This document shows positions 36,301-46,751 of a DNA stretch of 64,000 nt, piece by piece. Every line of letters starts with the position of its first letter. The stretch's first letter is position 1. The notes under the pieces are model-generated. The model saw only the letters and a program-made list of their open reading frames with translations. It ran no database searches and was not told the DNA's origin. The translations under genes were made by a program, and so were the position numbers. The stretch lies in NCBI GenBank assembly GCA_025642065.1, contig JAODUP010000324.1, forward strand, positions 312,001 through 376,000. Reading direction: 5' to 3'. This stretch comes from Paralvinella palmiformis. Its lineage: Eukaryota; Annelida; Polychaeta; Terebellida; Alvinellidae.

Positions 36301-36963
36301 CGTATATCTGATAAAAGGTATAGTTATGGATTACACACACACACAGAGCCACGATTCACTTGTTGGATTGTTTAAAGGAATGACTGGCCTAGCTTGTAGT
36401 AATGTACATGATCAACTCTGTATTTAAAGTGTTAACCCGTTTGTGGTTCGTGGTGACTGATAAGGAATGGGGTGAAACATAATACGAAGTGACCTTTTTG
36501 TGCTAAACTCTTATTTTGCCATAGACACTATTTCTAGATCAAATAGAAACGTCTATGTAGTCTGAAACAGACCTAGTGGCCCGAGATAGTACACCGGACT
36601 GTGTGTTTTTATCCGATGTCTGTCTCGCGTATATAATTATATGTACTTGCTTTTATCGACCCACTTATTCTATTGCTACTCGTTTCATATCACTAACCCT
36701 CTCCCAAGAGTTGTTGTTGTTTGTATTGATGTGGTCGTTGTCATTTATTTGGCACACCGCAGAACAATCCATCTGACCTTCTAATTACCACAAAAGCGTG
36801 TTGTCATCGTACAAGTGCATTTGACATATTTGTTTTCAGATACGACCGAGCAACAAACGAGCTGATATGCGATAAACTGCAGGTGGCTTATCCGATCATC
36901 AACGGCATACCCAACCTCATACCACAGGATGCACGGAAGTTGTCTGAGAATACAGTTTCGTGA
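22474..36963 (+). CDS. PYURF: Protein preY, mitochondrial (PYURF/PREY), three exons
   Basis: Exons 22474-22516, 31412-31580 and 36840-36963 total 336 bp, 111 residues plus stop, against 114 in human PREY. Introns are 8.9 and 5.3 kb; the phases (1, then 2) agree. Residues 1-40 form a basic presequence (MNVLHELRPLIRVSG, then CGFHTSTCQ) fit for mitochondrial import. The Trm112-like domain follows: FDESVLKYIVCPLSKSPLR, then YDRATNELICDKLQVAYPII and NGIPNLIPQDARKL. Human PREY binds and stabilises S-adenosylmethionine-dependent methyltransferases such as NDUFAF5 and COQ5, supporting Complex I and ubiquinone biogenesis. In vertebrates PREY shares an mRNA with PIGY; no PIGY-like ORF follows here. Exon 1 is predicted from start context, phase and presequence character; exons 2-3 are certain by homology. 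Confidence 0.9.
23446..24648 (+). mobile_element. hAT MITE (AATTCC family), long form 1.2 kb, in PREY intron 1
   Basis: Starts CAGAGATGGGGTCAATTCC and ends at GAATGGTGTCTG. Flanks GTGAATAT / TTGAATAG match at 6 of 8 positions, as expected of an aged 8-bp duplication. It holds extra internal sequence, including a LINE 3' end (23926-24175) and a segment also found in the 29158-30350 copy. Confidence 0.8.
23926..24175 (+). mobile_element. LINE 3' end (Jockey/L2-type) with AT tail
   Basis: The ORF end reads LWNRLPANIRNTLPLENFKS, LLKTHLFKVTF and a stop near 24051. It is followed by a 3' UTR ending GAATGGCTCCTGCTAGTAAA, GGCGCTTTATTAAAT and an (AT)n run. The same 3' end recurs at 57636-57860 and about 62536-62590. 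Confidence 0.8.
24649..25765. other. PREY intron 1 sequence, nothing recognised
   Basis: No coding or repeat match seen inside the window. Small ORFs on both strands lack any family resemblance. Confidence 0.4.
25820..26690 (+). mobile_element. Pogo/Tigger-like (Tc1-mariner superfamily) remnant
   Basis: The left edge GGTATACTCGGGTATAAGTC is typical of pogo/Tigger ends. The ORF 26218-26589 carries FNKWSISSDLDGTEDDKL followed by an acidic tail, the usual C-terminal end of pogo-type DDE transposases. The upstream catalytic region is missing, so this is an internally deleted copy. The right edge (CCAGGGTGGGCTTATTTGTC) is the likely degraded partner end. Confidence 0.65.
26691..29157. other. PREY intron 1 sequence, mostly unassigned
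   Basis: AT-rich, with a GT-rich stretch at 28045-28100 and an (AT)n run at about 29122-29157. No coding exon recognised. Confidence 0.4.
29158..30350 (-). mobile_element. hAT MITE (AATTCC family), long form with internal duplication
   Basis: Ends CAGTCATGGGTC and TTGACCCCATGTCTG, inserted in an (AT)n tract (flanks ATATATAT on both sides). Two copies of a module (ACATGTGGTGTTACCAATAT through TATATAGAGATATTGCTA) at about 29316-29520 and 29868-30060 flank a unique 350-bp piece. The second copy continues into the standard right half. Confidence 0.82.
30351..31411. other. PREY intron 1, 3' part
   Basis: Begins with (AT)n (30351-30386). No coding segment or repeat recognised before the exon 2 acceptor. 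Confidence 0.5.
31412..31580 (+). CDS. PYURF: PREY exon 2
   Basis: Acceptor TTTCTGTTTCAG, donor AG|GTTTGT. It encodes IIWHDSKRAVRCGFHTSTCQ, a linker and the domain start VLKYIVCPLSKSPL. The split Arg codon (AG|A) is completed by exon 3. Confidence 0.92.
32276..32655 (-). mobile_element. hAT MITE (AATTCC family), short form 380 bp, in PREY intron 2
   Basis: TIRs CAGACATGAGGTCAATTC and AATTGACCCCATGTCCG. Flanks CGTATTAT / ATTATTAT match at 6 of 8. It lacks the internal module of the long forms. Subterminal arrays of AATTGGAATTG units are clear at both ends. Confidence 0.88.
32798..33375. repeat. Dispersed repeat and CA/GA microsatellites
   Basis: Positions 32798-32900 are an inverted copy of the 4261-4420 repeat. 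Compound (AC)n(AG)n tracts lie at 32879-32937 and 33293-33370. Confidence 0.6.
33640..33805 (+). repeat. Degenerate SINE-A copy
   Basis: CATCTCCATGGCCTGACTCG head remnant, then the conserved SINE-A body (GGGTGTTTCATCTTTCACTT, TCCATTTAGCCAACCGTGTG, CACAGTAAGGGCGACAAAAC). B box lost. Confidence 0.6.
34796..36230 (+). mobile_element. MULE-like transposase C-terminal remnant, split by a hAT-type element
   Basis: Left part 34796-35224: LICGMLDGLAFLPVSDVPED, PENLEPLGFYLNSTYVSGAY in another frame, MSHSVEDPKPTYVCWLKNGY (a decayed N...CEGWN...GYQSL-type motif) and LRKGHIKDPIASLLDSRG. Right part 36097-36230 resumes in register with RGQPLWIRVDRS and then LYNLCAGFRDSKKS. This order matches the C-terminal half of MULE/FLYWCH-associated transposases common in marine invertebrates. 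Stops and frameshifts make it a pseudogene. Confidence 0.65.
35225..36096. mobile_element. Non-autonomous hAT-type element with 8-bp target duplication
   Basis: Ends TAGGGTCAGAA and TTCAGACCCTG form imperfect terminal inverted repeats, extended by GTTGCCCCAGGCAAGTA against GGTTGCCTGG/CCCAGGGCAAGTA. Both sides carry CCGTGGAC (35217-35224 and 36097-36104), a perfect 8-bp duplication as hAT transposases make. The interior has no transposase ORF and is rich in CTTGCC repeats. Confidence 0.88.
36840..36963 (+). CDS. PYURF: PREY exon 3 with stop
   Basis: Acceptor TTTGTTTTCAG. It encodes YDRATNELICDKLQVAYPII, NGIPNLIPQDARKLSENTVS and stop TGA at 36961-36963. AYPI.(D/N)GIPN(L/M)IP is the PREY/Trm112-like signature. 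Confidence 0.94.
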
Positions 36964-37175
36964 CGTGATTGGCCATATCTGGAGAAACACCATTCCTGGA
37001 TGTGTGGCCATTCCTGAGGTATATAGTGAAACAGGTCTTGTTTATAGTGTTATGCCAGTAATAGCCGCTTGAAGGTCAATGTAGATTGTACTATCTTGAA
37101 ATGAAGTGCCATAAAACAGAAACCGTCGCAACACCAGAAAAGTGGGATGAATCTGAGAAGATATGATTTTTGTAG

Positions 37176-37190
37176 AATAAAGCCAATAAA
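37176..37190 (+). promoter_or_regulatory. PREY polyadenylation signals
   Basis: Two AATAAA hexamers (37176-37181 and 37185-37190) about 215 bp after the PREY stop. Confidence 0.5.
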
Positions 37191-38538
37191 TTGGTATGGC
37201 AATGAATAAGATTTGTGCATCTGTACTTCGTTATTTGGCTTATTAATATGTTGCCGTTTTAGTTGTTTTGTTGTCATTTAAAAGAACACTCAGATATTAT
37301 GACATAAAGGTGTAATGTTTATAAAATTAATTCAAAATCCCACACTGAAAATCCAAATTACTGGAGGGTCACCTTTACGACTTTCCCGAATGCCAACTTT
37401 TACGGTGGGAAGAAGAAAAGTCGCATGATCTAACGTCAACTAGCACAAGGATCATGTAGCCAACTGGATCCCGATCAAATTAAGTCACACATTCCCCTGC
37501 TTAGCTGGCCCCCGTGCTGAACCTACTAACTCAATCTAACAGACCTTGTCATCAGGTCATTCACATAAATCTCACCGCTCAGTAGACGCTTCGTGTCACA
37601 AGGGTACAAAACAATTATCATAAGGAAATTTGCTTAGCTCTCATTGGCCATTTCAGTAAGTCATATGACTGTTTACACGCTTGGCTGACACTTGTTTACA
37701 TTGTTAAAACTGAGTGATAAAAAACGGCTTGTATCTAGTGACGTCAAAAGTGTAACGTCTGTGCCCGTCTTCAATATGTGGCTGATCCAGTTGATATTTT
37801 GACATAATTTATAATTTGTGTGAACATATTTGTATCAGTCCTAAGAATGTTCAAATGGAATTTTTCGTGCTAGTTCTGAATAACTATTAGAATATTTAGC
37901 ATAGTGTTACCTATCTACAGTTCACAAATATATACGTGCTGTTGAGTCCAATGACAATGCATTTATTTACAAAGACTGTAACAAACGATAAATCTTTACA
38001 GTTAAAGTATCTTCACTTAAGAAACAATACATATGAAATATAAAACAATGCTAGCCTAACATTAATAATGTTAAAATCTATTATCACATAAATAGGTGAA
38101 CATTTTGTTGTTTTTATCAATACATGCAGTAGGTCACTGAATTATATACACCGAATCTAAATGCATACATAAATAGATATACTTTCACACTGGTATAATT
38201 TTAAACTAATACACACACACACACACACTATATATATATATAATATATATATATTGGGTCATACAATGCCTATCATTAAGGTAATTATAATATAAAACAG
38301 TATAAGCTAAATTTTCAGTCAAAACAAGTACTGTGTTGGTATATATATATATATATATATATATAAACAGTGGTTACTATCCACAATATAAAAGATTAAC
38401 AGTCATCAAGATTAATAATTATAAGAAGTACAAGATGGGACTGTGACAACTGTGTTACAAATTGTAGATAAACAGGTTAATTCGGACAGATTCCTTCTCC
38501 AGAAATAGGCCATGAATAGAATGTGTATCCTAGTTCAG

Positions 38539-38574
<36 letters not shown>

Positions 38575-39099
38575 CCAAGCGAAAAATTAACTATGCACGG
38601 TATCTTATAACTGACACGTGGACAAAATGTTTCACCACCTGTGAAAAACGGTTCCTAAAGATTTAGCTAATCTATCTAACTAAATTTATGTATCTCTTTG
38701 TATGTAGTCAGGTTTGTATGTGTACAGTGTATTAATATATACTCCGGTATTGTTAATCGGTGGTATTCATAGTTTTCAGAATAATACCATGTGGATATGA
38801 AATGGTGAAGATTCTGACGTCGAAAACTAAATTATATCAGAAGCCTGGAAAACAAATTCTTATGGAATATATTATGTTCTTAAAATTCTCCATAAAGGTG
38901 CCTGTTGCATTCTTCAAGAATCCATTCTGGTGACTGGTGGTTATGCGATTTAGAGCACCAAATTTTAAGATCACGGAATGCGCGCCAATTAACAGTCGTT
39001 TTAAGCCTTCTTCGGATGGGGTTCGAGTATTTAATTCACGCCCTATTCACAACATCATGGAAGCATTCATTTCAATTACGATAATGTGGCCAGCTTTGG
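37191..39099. other. PREY-PNP intergenic region (convergent genes)
   Basis: No gene recognised. 37342-37440 is a repeat also found at 63877-63970. (AC)n/(AT)n tracts occur at 38212-38255, 38340-38365 and 38540-38568. The PNP 3' UTR should lie at its right end. Confidence 0.45.
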
Positions 39100-39308
39100 T
39101 TAACCTTTAAACTCTACACGTTCGGCAATCTTGGCGACGAACCGTTCCATGTCCTTCGCTCTCATCCGTCCGGTTTCCAGCACTTCTTCGTGATTTGCTA
39201 CTTCGACGGCATCGTATGTCCTAATACATTTGTTGGTGACCAGAGAAATGCCAAGCACATCAACTCCCATCTGGCGCGCAACGATCACTTCTGGTACGCT
39301 GCTCATCC
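39100..39308 (-). CDS. PNP: PNP last coding exon
   Basis: Acceptor TATACGCAG. It encodes [40 protein letters not shown] and the C-terminal helix, with stop TAA at 39100-39102. It holds the base-binding Asn and the His near the ribose. Confidence 0.94.
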
Positions 39309-42300
39309 CTGCGTATAGGTAACAAACGTTCGATGGAATTAGTTTTGTTTGAGAGGCTGCTGTGATGGCGTCAGTGTGAAGTGGATGGTTGAATTTGAAA
39401 TTTTCTTCCGATACAGTTTTTAAAAAGTTTATGAATGTGTATTTAACGGATGATGTCAAGAAGCATCTTGCCCTAAATAGAAAAATTTCGTTTGCCTCGG
39501 GTTTTGTATTTAGAATGCTAAAATGATCTTACCAGTGACATCGGCTCCCAACATTCTGAAAAGGCAACATTCTGTAACCGTTTCAAAGCAAGGACCAGAC
39601 TGGAACACGTAAATGCCTTCCTTAAGGTAATCCATGCCGAGTTCTTGGGCAATTTCTTTCGCAAGATCCCGGTACTTTTTGTTGTAAGCGTCTGAAAGCG
39701 GCACGAAGCGAGGACCAAATCTGAAGTGAGAAAAGTATATTCCTAGATGTAATAACTGGCGAAGGTTTGCTCGAGGTTACTGCAAAACTCGGTATTGAAC
39801 TGAATCGTATTACCTGTCATCCGTGGACCCGATCAGGGGATTAATCCCAGTCAATCCTGGCAGGTTAATGTGATCCTTCATCACCATCAGATCACCTACT
39901 TTATAATCCGAGTTCAATCCGCCGCTAGCGTTCGTCACTATTAGCATCTTCGCTCCGAGTTCTATCATGACGCGCACTGACAACGTGATCTGGAATAGTG
40001 AACGGTTTGCCGAATATGAGACTGAATAATACTGAAATCGGCTGTGTACACCCTAAAAACATATATAACAAGGTTTTTGGTCATACACCGAGCGAAGATC
40101 TAAATTGTAAGCCTATACAACATATCTCGCATACAGTGTAGTGTAGCGGCTAAGCACCTGGCACTTTGTGCCAATGATCACATGTTCGATCCCATCAAGA
40201 GGTCGAAACTTTCCCAGGGATTAATTTCTCGGTTCACAACATCGTAGGTGGCTGACGACGTTAAATAGCGCTGTCATCTCTCCTGAATTGATTAAAATAA
40301 AGGGGGCGTTAAAGGCTCCCTGAGGACGTAATGCACTCTGGTAGTGACCACCCTCGATGGTATTTCTGCTCCATCTTTTCGTACTGCTCCCCCTGCGATT
40401 GGTGGTGGTGGTGGTGGTGCGGGGGGTATGGTTATGTATAACCACCCACTAAAAGGGACCACACTGGAAATAAGTGCTTAGGCTTTCGTATGCTATCCCT
40501 GGTTCATGATCACAGATCATGAAACGAAAGAAAATCAATCAATCAATCAATCATAATCGGTTGTCTTACTGAACACCTTAATGAAGACATGATGCCATGT
40601 TACTATATTTACTTGCAAACGGTTCCTCGACGAAGAGTGATTTCACTTCGCGGTTCATCTAATCAAACAAGTATCAGAGTCGCGCGCGATTCCATCCGCA
40701 CGATGACTGCACATTTCGTGTACCAGACAGAGAAGGTTAGAAGTTCGCCATATCTTGAACGTAATAAATAATTTTTTTCCAGAATCGTCTGTTCAAGTTG
40801 TGTATTGTTCAACATTTCTAGTGCGTTTTATGTACATGGTGTTTGGGGATTTCAACATACAACAACTTCGAATGACTCTTGCTAGTCTTCCACTATCGTA
40901 ATTAATAATAAGTTTTAAAATGGAACCTCACTTTATCATCCGACCTCTGTCACTTCACACGACCAGATCAAGTGCACATTATCTATTGATTTATCTAACT
41001 GTAATAAATATAAGATATTTTATGATTAGTTATGTAAAGACGTATCGTTTATTATCACCGTACATATGTTTGTGGTACTCCAAATGACACTCCACGGTGA
41101 TTTATGTGCGAATAAAATTATAGTGATCATCATTGAAATCGTGTACCTCTACCACCTCGACTGAGGGCTATCATCGTGGATAAAGAAGCTTTTATTTCAC
41201 ACGTCCCAATAACCAGACAGCCATAGATCGGAGTATGATATAAGGGTAGTTGATGTACTGTGTACAAACGGCTGGCCATGTCACCATCGGCCAACAATGG
41301 GCTCGCTCAAACAATGATCTTCTCGTGATCAACAACGGATTAAGTATGATCACCTGATCAAGAGACGTCCATTAAGAGAGCTTTCATACTTTGATCATGT
41401 TCGATCAACTGATTTGTGGCAACCGCCGATTAACCCCCCCCCCCCCACACACACACACACACGCGATCAAATGCCGATCAGGCGATACGACAGTAGAGTC
41501 AGTGGACAGCGCCAAAACAGAATGTTTTTAGTATCGGCAGCTAATATGCCGACAGTGCCATGGTGCAATAGACAATTTTGCGCGACGACTGCGCCATCTA
41601 ACGGAACTCCGTTTGCTGGTCAGGTTTCACAGGGCTCCCTACTGGCTGTGCCATTTGTGTGCTAAATAATTAGTAGTTGTTGTGTTGAACCGTCTGATAA
41701 AAACTTTCTTTTTATCAAGAACAAGAGTTTTCAAGTTCGTTGTCATAACATCTGACTTGCTCTCCGAGAGTCATTGCCTCGCACCTTCGACCGTCTCGAG
41801 TGATGAAAGCTGACTATTCTCACATAACTAATCCCATCTCATGCCAGAAATAAACGATGAAAATATATATCTAGCATAATGGATGTTCCATGAAGCTACC
41901 ACGGTAATTTGTGGATCAGTTTAGTCTTGTAAATCCCCCAAAAAAACATCAATTTAAAAGCAAGTACACTCGTCCCACGCTAGTCCACTTTGTACACAGC
42001 GTCCCTGACCTACAGGCTGCAGTCAAGCTTCTTAAGCTTAAGCCTTAGATTAGCACCTAGCCTGAAGCACCGATTCACTAAATAACTGGCTGATTCGCTT
42101 AAATAATGCCCCATCCAAGTTATAAACGTATGCTACCAATCAATAAATGGATGTTGTCTTACCCTGGCCACAGGATAGCCTTCGTAACAATGAAAACGTC
42201 CCTGCATACAGACGACCTCCTTCCCCCCGAGTCGACCAAACACTAACCGTCCTGCATGTCCCGGTACTGGTTGTTGAAAAGAAAAGGTATATCAACGTGT

Positions 42301-42368
42301 TACTGTTTGTGTGCTAATGTAATGAGGACACACACACACACACACACACATACACACACACACACACA

Positions 42369-42447
<79 letters not shown>

Positions 42448-42685
42448 ACCTGATTGATAAATATAAAGAATTAATCTTCAAAATTAGCTTATAACAGACA
42501 CGATTTCTTTCATACCTGTGCTGACCAAAAAGTTCGGTATGTCCTTGTAAGCGAAAGCTTCCTGGTCTTCTAAGGTGTTTGCCAGACCACCTAACCCCGA
42601 ACCACAAATGATGGCTAACACAGGTCTGATGGTAGTCCTGTTACGAAGATACTTCACGGTGTTCTGGACATCTTCATATTTGATG
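39100..42685 (-). CDS. PNP: Purine nucleoside phosphorylase, exons 2-6 (first exon not found)
   Basis: Five minus-strand exons, 42516-42685, 42163-42266, 39814-39989, 39533-39720 and 39100-39308, join in phase to 847 bp, about 282 residues against 289 in human PNP. Phosphate and nucleoside ligands are present: [10 protein letters not shown] (Ser33 loop), [11 protein letters not shown] (His64), [12 protein letters not shown] (Arg84, His86, Tyr88), VTNASGGLN (Asn115 region), [10 protein letters not shown] (Phe200, Glu201), GMSSVPEV (Met219, Ser220), LVTNKC (Asn243) and NHEEVL (His257); numbers are human. The cytosolic trimer splits (deoxy)inosine and guanosine with phosphate to base plus ribose-1-phosphate in purine salvage. 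All named active-site residues are kept, so it should be active. Exon 2 starts in phase 2 without an in-frame ATG; a short first exon must lie above 42690. Confidence 0.93.
39533..39720 (-). CDS. PNP: PNP exon with FETVTEC
   Basis: Acceptor CTCACTTCAG, donor G|GTAAGA. It encodes [20 protein letters not shown], a helix and [20 protein letters not shown]. Contains the Phe/Glu pair that contacts the purine. Confidence 0.94.
39814..39989 (-). CDS. PNP: PNP exon with TNASGGLN
   Basis: Acceptor GCCGAATA..CTATTCCAG region, donor AG|GTAATA. It encodes [40 protein letters not shown] and [18 protein letters not shown]. The 1-bp Ala-to-Ser change in AAGGLN is tolerated in the family. Confidence 0.94.
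40132..40557 (+). repeat. SINE-B copy (tRNA-derived), in PNP intron
   Basis: A-box-like GTGTAGCGGCTAAGCACCTG, B-box TGTTCGATCCC (about 40184-40194), then the body shared with the two inverted copies at 53.2-53.8 kb (CTTTCCCAGGGATTAATTTC, GACGTTAAATAGCG, TACTGCTCCCC). It ends in an (AATC)n tail. Confidence 0.85.
40558..42162. other. PNP intron sequence
   Basis: No exon seen. Contains a poly-C plus (AC)n stretch (41433-41462). Otherwise unassigned. Confidence 0.45.
42163..42266 (-). CDS. PNP: PNP exon with RFHCYEGY
   Basis: Acceptor CAACAACCAG, donor AGG|GTAAGA. It encodes [20 protein letters not shown] and [14 protein letters not shown], which provide His, Arg and Tyr active-site residues. 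Confidence 0.94.
42329..42447. repeat. (CA)n-(TA)n compound microsatellite in PNP intron
   Basis: Long alternating CA then TA runs, interrupted by a few single changes, next to the exon at 42516. Confidence 0.85.
42516..42685 (-). CDS. PNP: PNP exon with GSGLGGL
   Basis: Acceptor TTTCTTAACAG, donor AG|GTATGA. It encodes [40 protein letters not shown] and [13 protein letters not shown]. It starts in phase 2, so a short upstream coding exon is required. Confidence 0.94.
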
Positions 42686-43537
42686 CTGTTAAGAAAGATA
42701 ACAGTTTAGCTTATTCATTTATACCTGGGTGGGGGAATTTTATTTTTGAAAGTTGTTTATTCCTATTTATGTTTAGAGTAATAATAATAATAATATTAAT
42801 AATAATAATAGTATCAGTATCAAAGAAACTATTTCCTAATTTGAGGCACGCACGCACTCGCCCATACGTGTGTATGTGTGCTGTTTGATCTAAATAAATG
42901 CGTTAGATTTCTCTGTACAAAGCATATTTAGCCAACGACGGGAAGACGTAAGAGGGTAGATTCGAATTTTGTTTGCAATTTTTCCGAATTTTGGGCTATT
43001 GTATCATAAATCTTCATGTAGATGGCTATTTTTGTGTAATATTCTGCGAGGTCTTCTAACTTTTTTCAGTGAGTTTAGGTTGGTGCTACACATCAATTTG
43101 TGTATGACTACTCAATGGTCTGAAGGATGGTATGTGGTTTATTGGCCGTGAAGCTGGAGTTTGAACATGTTTTTATTTGACAAGGTTGGTATACTATTCA
43201 AATGCATTCCGAATTATGTTAATAAATTCAGTATTCAGCCCAAGCAGGACCAAAAACAATACGGTTATATCGCAGTCCGCACTGCATTTGAAGAGAACGA
43301 GTTAAAACACGCGATAATCCGGTTAGTTATGCTTCTGTTTAGGTCCGGAACTTAATATATTAAAACACGTTATTGACATTCGATAGTCCAGCTATATCTC
43401 ATATCTCTTTTTAACGAACGCTGTAATGGTCTCTAATTTCACACGTCAAAGCTGTGAATGTCAACATTTAACTGGATTATGTTTAGTAGATTAGTAATCA
43501 GTTTAAACAGAACAACAATAAAACTCTACCCATCAAC

Positions 43538-44252
43538 TTTGCTGCCTTAAAGTTGTTTCCAGTAACCTCTTCGTGAGAGACGGGCGCCTTTTCTAGACTG
43601 ATATCGACACGGTAATTGCATTTTTGGAACAGCTCTCAATCAGCTGCGACAGTCTAGAACAAGAACCTTAACCGAAACAAACCTAACAGACCCCTTCCTT
43701 AGTGAATACAAGATAAACGTATCCACTTCCTCAACCTAGTTATTTGTTAAGATGATGATGATTGATGTTTTACGGCCCCTTTTGTGCACATGGTAGGCTA
43801 AATGGGGCCGAGCGACATCCAAAGGTAATGAAGCGAAGTAAAAGATGAAACAACCTTCAGATATGCCCACGCCGCAATTCGAACCCAGGTGGTAGTGATC
43901 TGTGGTCCAACGCGCTACCGCTAGACCACGGAGGTGCCCAAGGTATTTGTTAAGAGAAATTAAAAATATTCTAGAGAAGAACAGACGGCCCAGGGCAGAT
44001 TTTTAAAGACCGTCTTAGATGAGTTGAGATATACGTCACAGATACACGGTAATGTAGCGTACTACATTTTGGGCATTCACGAAACAAACTCGAACACGTT
44101 GCCAAATCACCTATCTAGATCAATAAAAAGGTATTTTGAACTCGATACTAACGTTTGGCAAGGATATCCGTTCTTGTATCCGTTCATTGCTGCCTTAACG
44201 CTGTTTCTAATAACCTTTTCGTGAGAGACGGGCGCCTGTTCTAGACTGATAT
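43538..44252 (+). repeat. Two direct copies of a 67-bp segment
   Basis: TTGCTGCCTTAA...CGTGAGAGACGGGCGCCTTT...CTAGACTGATATCG at 43538-43605 recurs with few changes at 44186-44252, with a SINE-A between. Function unknown. Confidence 0.75.
43753..43943 (-). repeat. SINE-A copy, well preserved
   Basis: On the minus strand: CACCTCCGTGGTCTAGCGGT (A box), GGGTTCGAATTGCGGCGTGG (B box), body and (ATC)n tail. Flanks TATTTGTTAAGA at 43741-43752 and 43944-43955 are a 12-bp target duplication. Confidence 0.92.
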
Positions 44253-45133
44253 CGTTCAGCCAACAAAACTGGGTGACCACTTTCCGGAACAAACACGATA
44301 GTGATGATAATGATGGTGGTGGCGACGACGACGGTGATGATAATAATAATAATGATGATCCCTTAAGAGTTTGGTACGTCCTGCGCTGTCTTTCTTCGAT
44401 GAGGAGCTACAATTGGTTGCGTTTAATAATTCGGCCGATTTGCTATAATCGATGTATCCAGTACGTTGTCGTCTTTACGTTTATAACAATATCATCTACT
44501 GTTGTATCTTTGGAAGCTGTCCTCCTATCTTCCTTTCGTGTAGGCACCTGTGTCTTAAATAGCGAACGCCAAGATTAAACGAGTCAGATGACTTACGTGC
44601 TCTATAACAGAGTATAACACCGATACTTGCCAACCGACGACGTCGTTAGCCCACGTGACTGTCTAACCGGATAACTGATTACTTTGTTTATCATTGATAA
44701 AACTGAGCTGTCGGTAATTGATTGATTTAAGGCCATCAATACAAACAAGATAAGCTCAACAGGCGTAGACCTATATTAATCTCTGATGACAGACCTTGCT
44801 TCTTTCCATTTTGGTTAAATTCATGATTTCGCCGCGCACGGAATTTACCTGCACCTTGGAGATTAACATTATCAATAATTTTTATTTTCCATATCTAGTC
44901 ATCAGTAGGTGCGGCAGTTCGTGACCTTATCATGACTTAACTGAACCACAAAACACTCCTTATATGGAAAGCAAGCAAACAATACAATAAAACCTCAACA
45001 AAACCAGCCAACTGATAACAATACTAGTACTAGTCCATCGTATAGGAAATAAACCGGTGGAACGCAATGCTGTTAACCGCATAATGATGGATCATGCGTT
45101 TAGTATTATACTACTCAGTGGCGAATGACTTCA

Positions 45134-45373
45134 TCAGAGTTGCAAAAAGTCAGCCCTCATTCCGAACCTGCATCTATTTCGTAATAAATTATTATTATTA
45201 ATTGAGAGATGACGACGCTCTTCGGCGAACATCACCGCGTTACCGTCAGACTTAAAGCGGGGAGCTTGTATATAATAGTCTTTGCTTAAAGTAAATCCCA
45301 GAATTAGCGCCGGACCAACCTCATCATCGAGGTATCCGATGGATTCGAACGCACCAAAACCAGATAATGTCAC
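45134..45373 (-). CDS. Unassigned ORF, coding-like composition
   Basis: About 79 codons reading MTLSGFGAFESIGYLDDEVG, then PALILGFTLSKDYYIQAP and RFKSDGNAVMFAEERRHLSI. The mix of hydrophobic and charged residues and the higher GC content differ from the AT-rich noise ORFs around it. I recognise no family, and no splice partner was found. It could be an exon, a transposon piece or chance. Confidence 0.2.
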   Translation of the reverse strand: MTLSGFGAFESIGYLDDEVGPALILGFTLSKDYYIQAPRFKSDGNAVMFAEERRHLSINNNNLLRNRCRFGMRADFLQL

Positions 45374-46751
45374 CGTGATATCGAGGCCTCAGTTCAGGAC
45401 CTTGCCATAAACCGAATACATCGGTTTGGTTAAAGATGGTGCCGATTTAGTAGATGTATGCCATACGGTTACTGTTATCGGCTTAACAATCTGGTCGAGT
45501 GTGTTTTTCGGTACATTCGGCCCAAAACTTCACCCACTCACTGCTTGGTTCATCCGTACGAAAACACGGCGAGGTTAGCCACAGTTCACCAGTATATATC
45601 ATGTCCGGCGTAAGTTTCTGACGTCAAAAATAAAGAAGCCCTTATATATTATTTGTTTAGACCTATATCTTTCTAGCTTGAATACCGCTCTCTGGTCCCG
45701 GGGGGGGGGGACTTGACTGCTACCTCTGCGAAATTGGCGAGGTTTCAATTCGACTCTTTTACAGGTCGTGACGAAACAAAAAGTTGTGTTCTTTGAATAA
45801 CGGTCATATTTAGTAGTGAACGTGAACTTAATAGGCAATAACTCAACAACACAAACATCGGTTCGCCAGCTAGGCCACCAGTCGTTTGATCACATGACAC
45901 TGAAAATACAACTACGAATACACCGTCGCGCAAAATAATGTTCCACACTACAATTTAAACAATTTAAGCACAACTTAACAATATAAGCCTATGATTTTCC
46001 TTATGGTTTATTTATTAAAATTCCATAATATTGCTGAGGTACAAGCCGTAAAATTAATTATATTGTGGAGATCGATTAATATGTGGTGCGACAAACGGGC
46101 TCGAAATATTTTGCAGGAGGGTGTATTTATTTAGGATTGCGTAATCAAATCAACGCAAGTGGTACGGAATTTCAGTGTACACATTTTTTTTACGGATAAA
46201 TTGATCAATTTCCTGTTTTTAATGATATCGTATCTGTGCCGAAAGTGTGCCAATTGGATTCTATACACTTGGAGTAACATAATTACTTGAAATCAAAAGC
46301 TGCCAAGTCGTTCGGGAAATTCGAAGTGCAACCTCGCCAAACGTGAAAGCATATTGGCCCTACTCAGAACAGGACCATACATTGGCTACCAACAGCACTA
46401 CTATAGTTCATCCATACAGGCGCCCTAGGGATGATGTCAGCGTGGGGTGAGAGGAGGGATGAAGTATGATGGAGGAAAATATGACATCGAACAACCGTTC
46501 TATAATTGTCTTACCATCTCCGCCGATAGATAGCCGATAGAACCAGTCGTCTACGGTCTAGGTTCATGTTAGACGATCATCATGTTCTTTTATCATTAAC
46601 AAACAAACAAGGACGCGGTTCATTGATGGCGAAAACCATTGCTGACAACTCCCCTGCCCTTTTCAAGTGCAGATTCTCACAACAGTCTCAGTGAGGACGA
46701 CCAAATGGAAAACATGCCATAAACGTGAGGCTTATCGTTGTCATATCTAAA

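Noticed and set aside
36964..37300. A PIGY-like ORF downstream of PREY, as in the bicistronic vertebrate mRNA
   Set aside because: No plus-strand frame encodes a two-helix membrane protein of about 70 residues here.
42256..42607. ORFs of His-Thr and Ile-Tyr repeats on both strands
   Set aside because: Translations of CA/TA microsatellites, not genes. The same applies near 54.5, 58.2 and 58.6 kb.
43753..43943. Functional tRNA gene
   Set aside because: The A and B boxes belong to a SINE with a long body, (ATC)n tail and target duplication.
44591..44700. Consensus GTAAGT donor (minus) as the end of PNP exon 1
   Set aside because: The frame from the nearest ATG hits a stop before the donor. 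It could only be a 5' UTR exon, for which there is no evidence.
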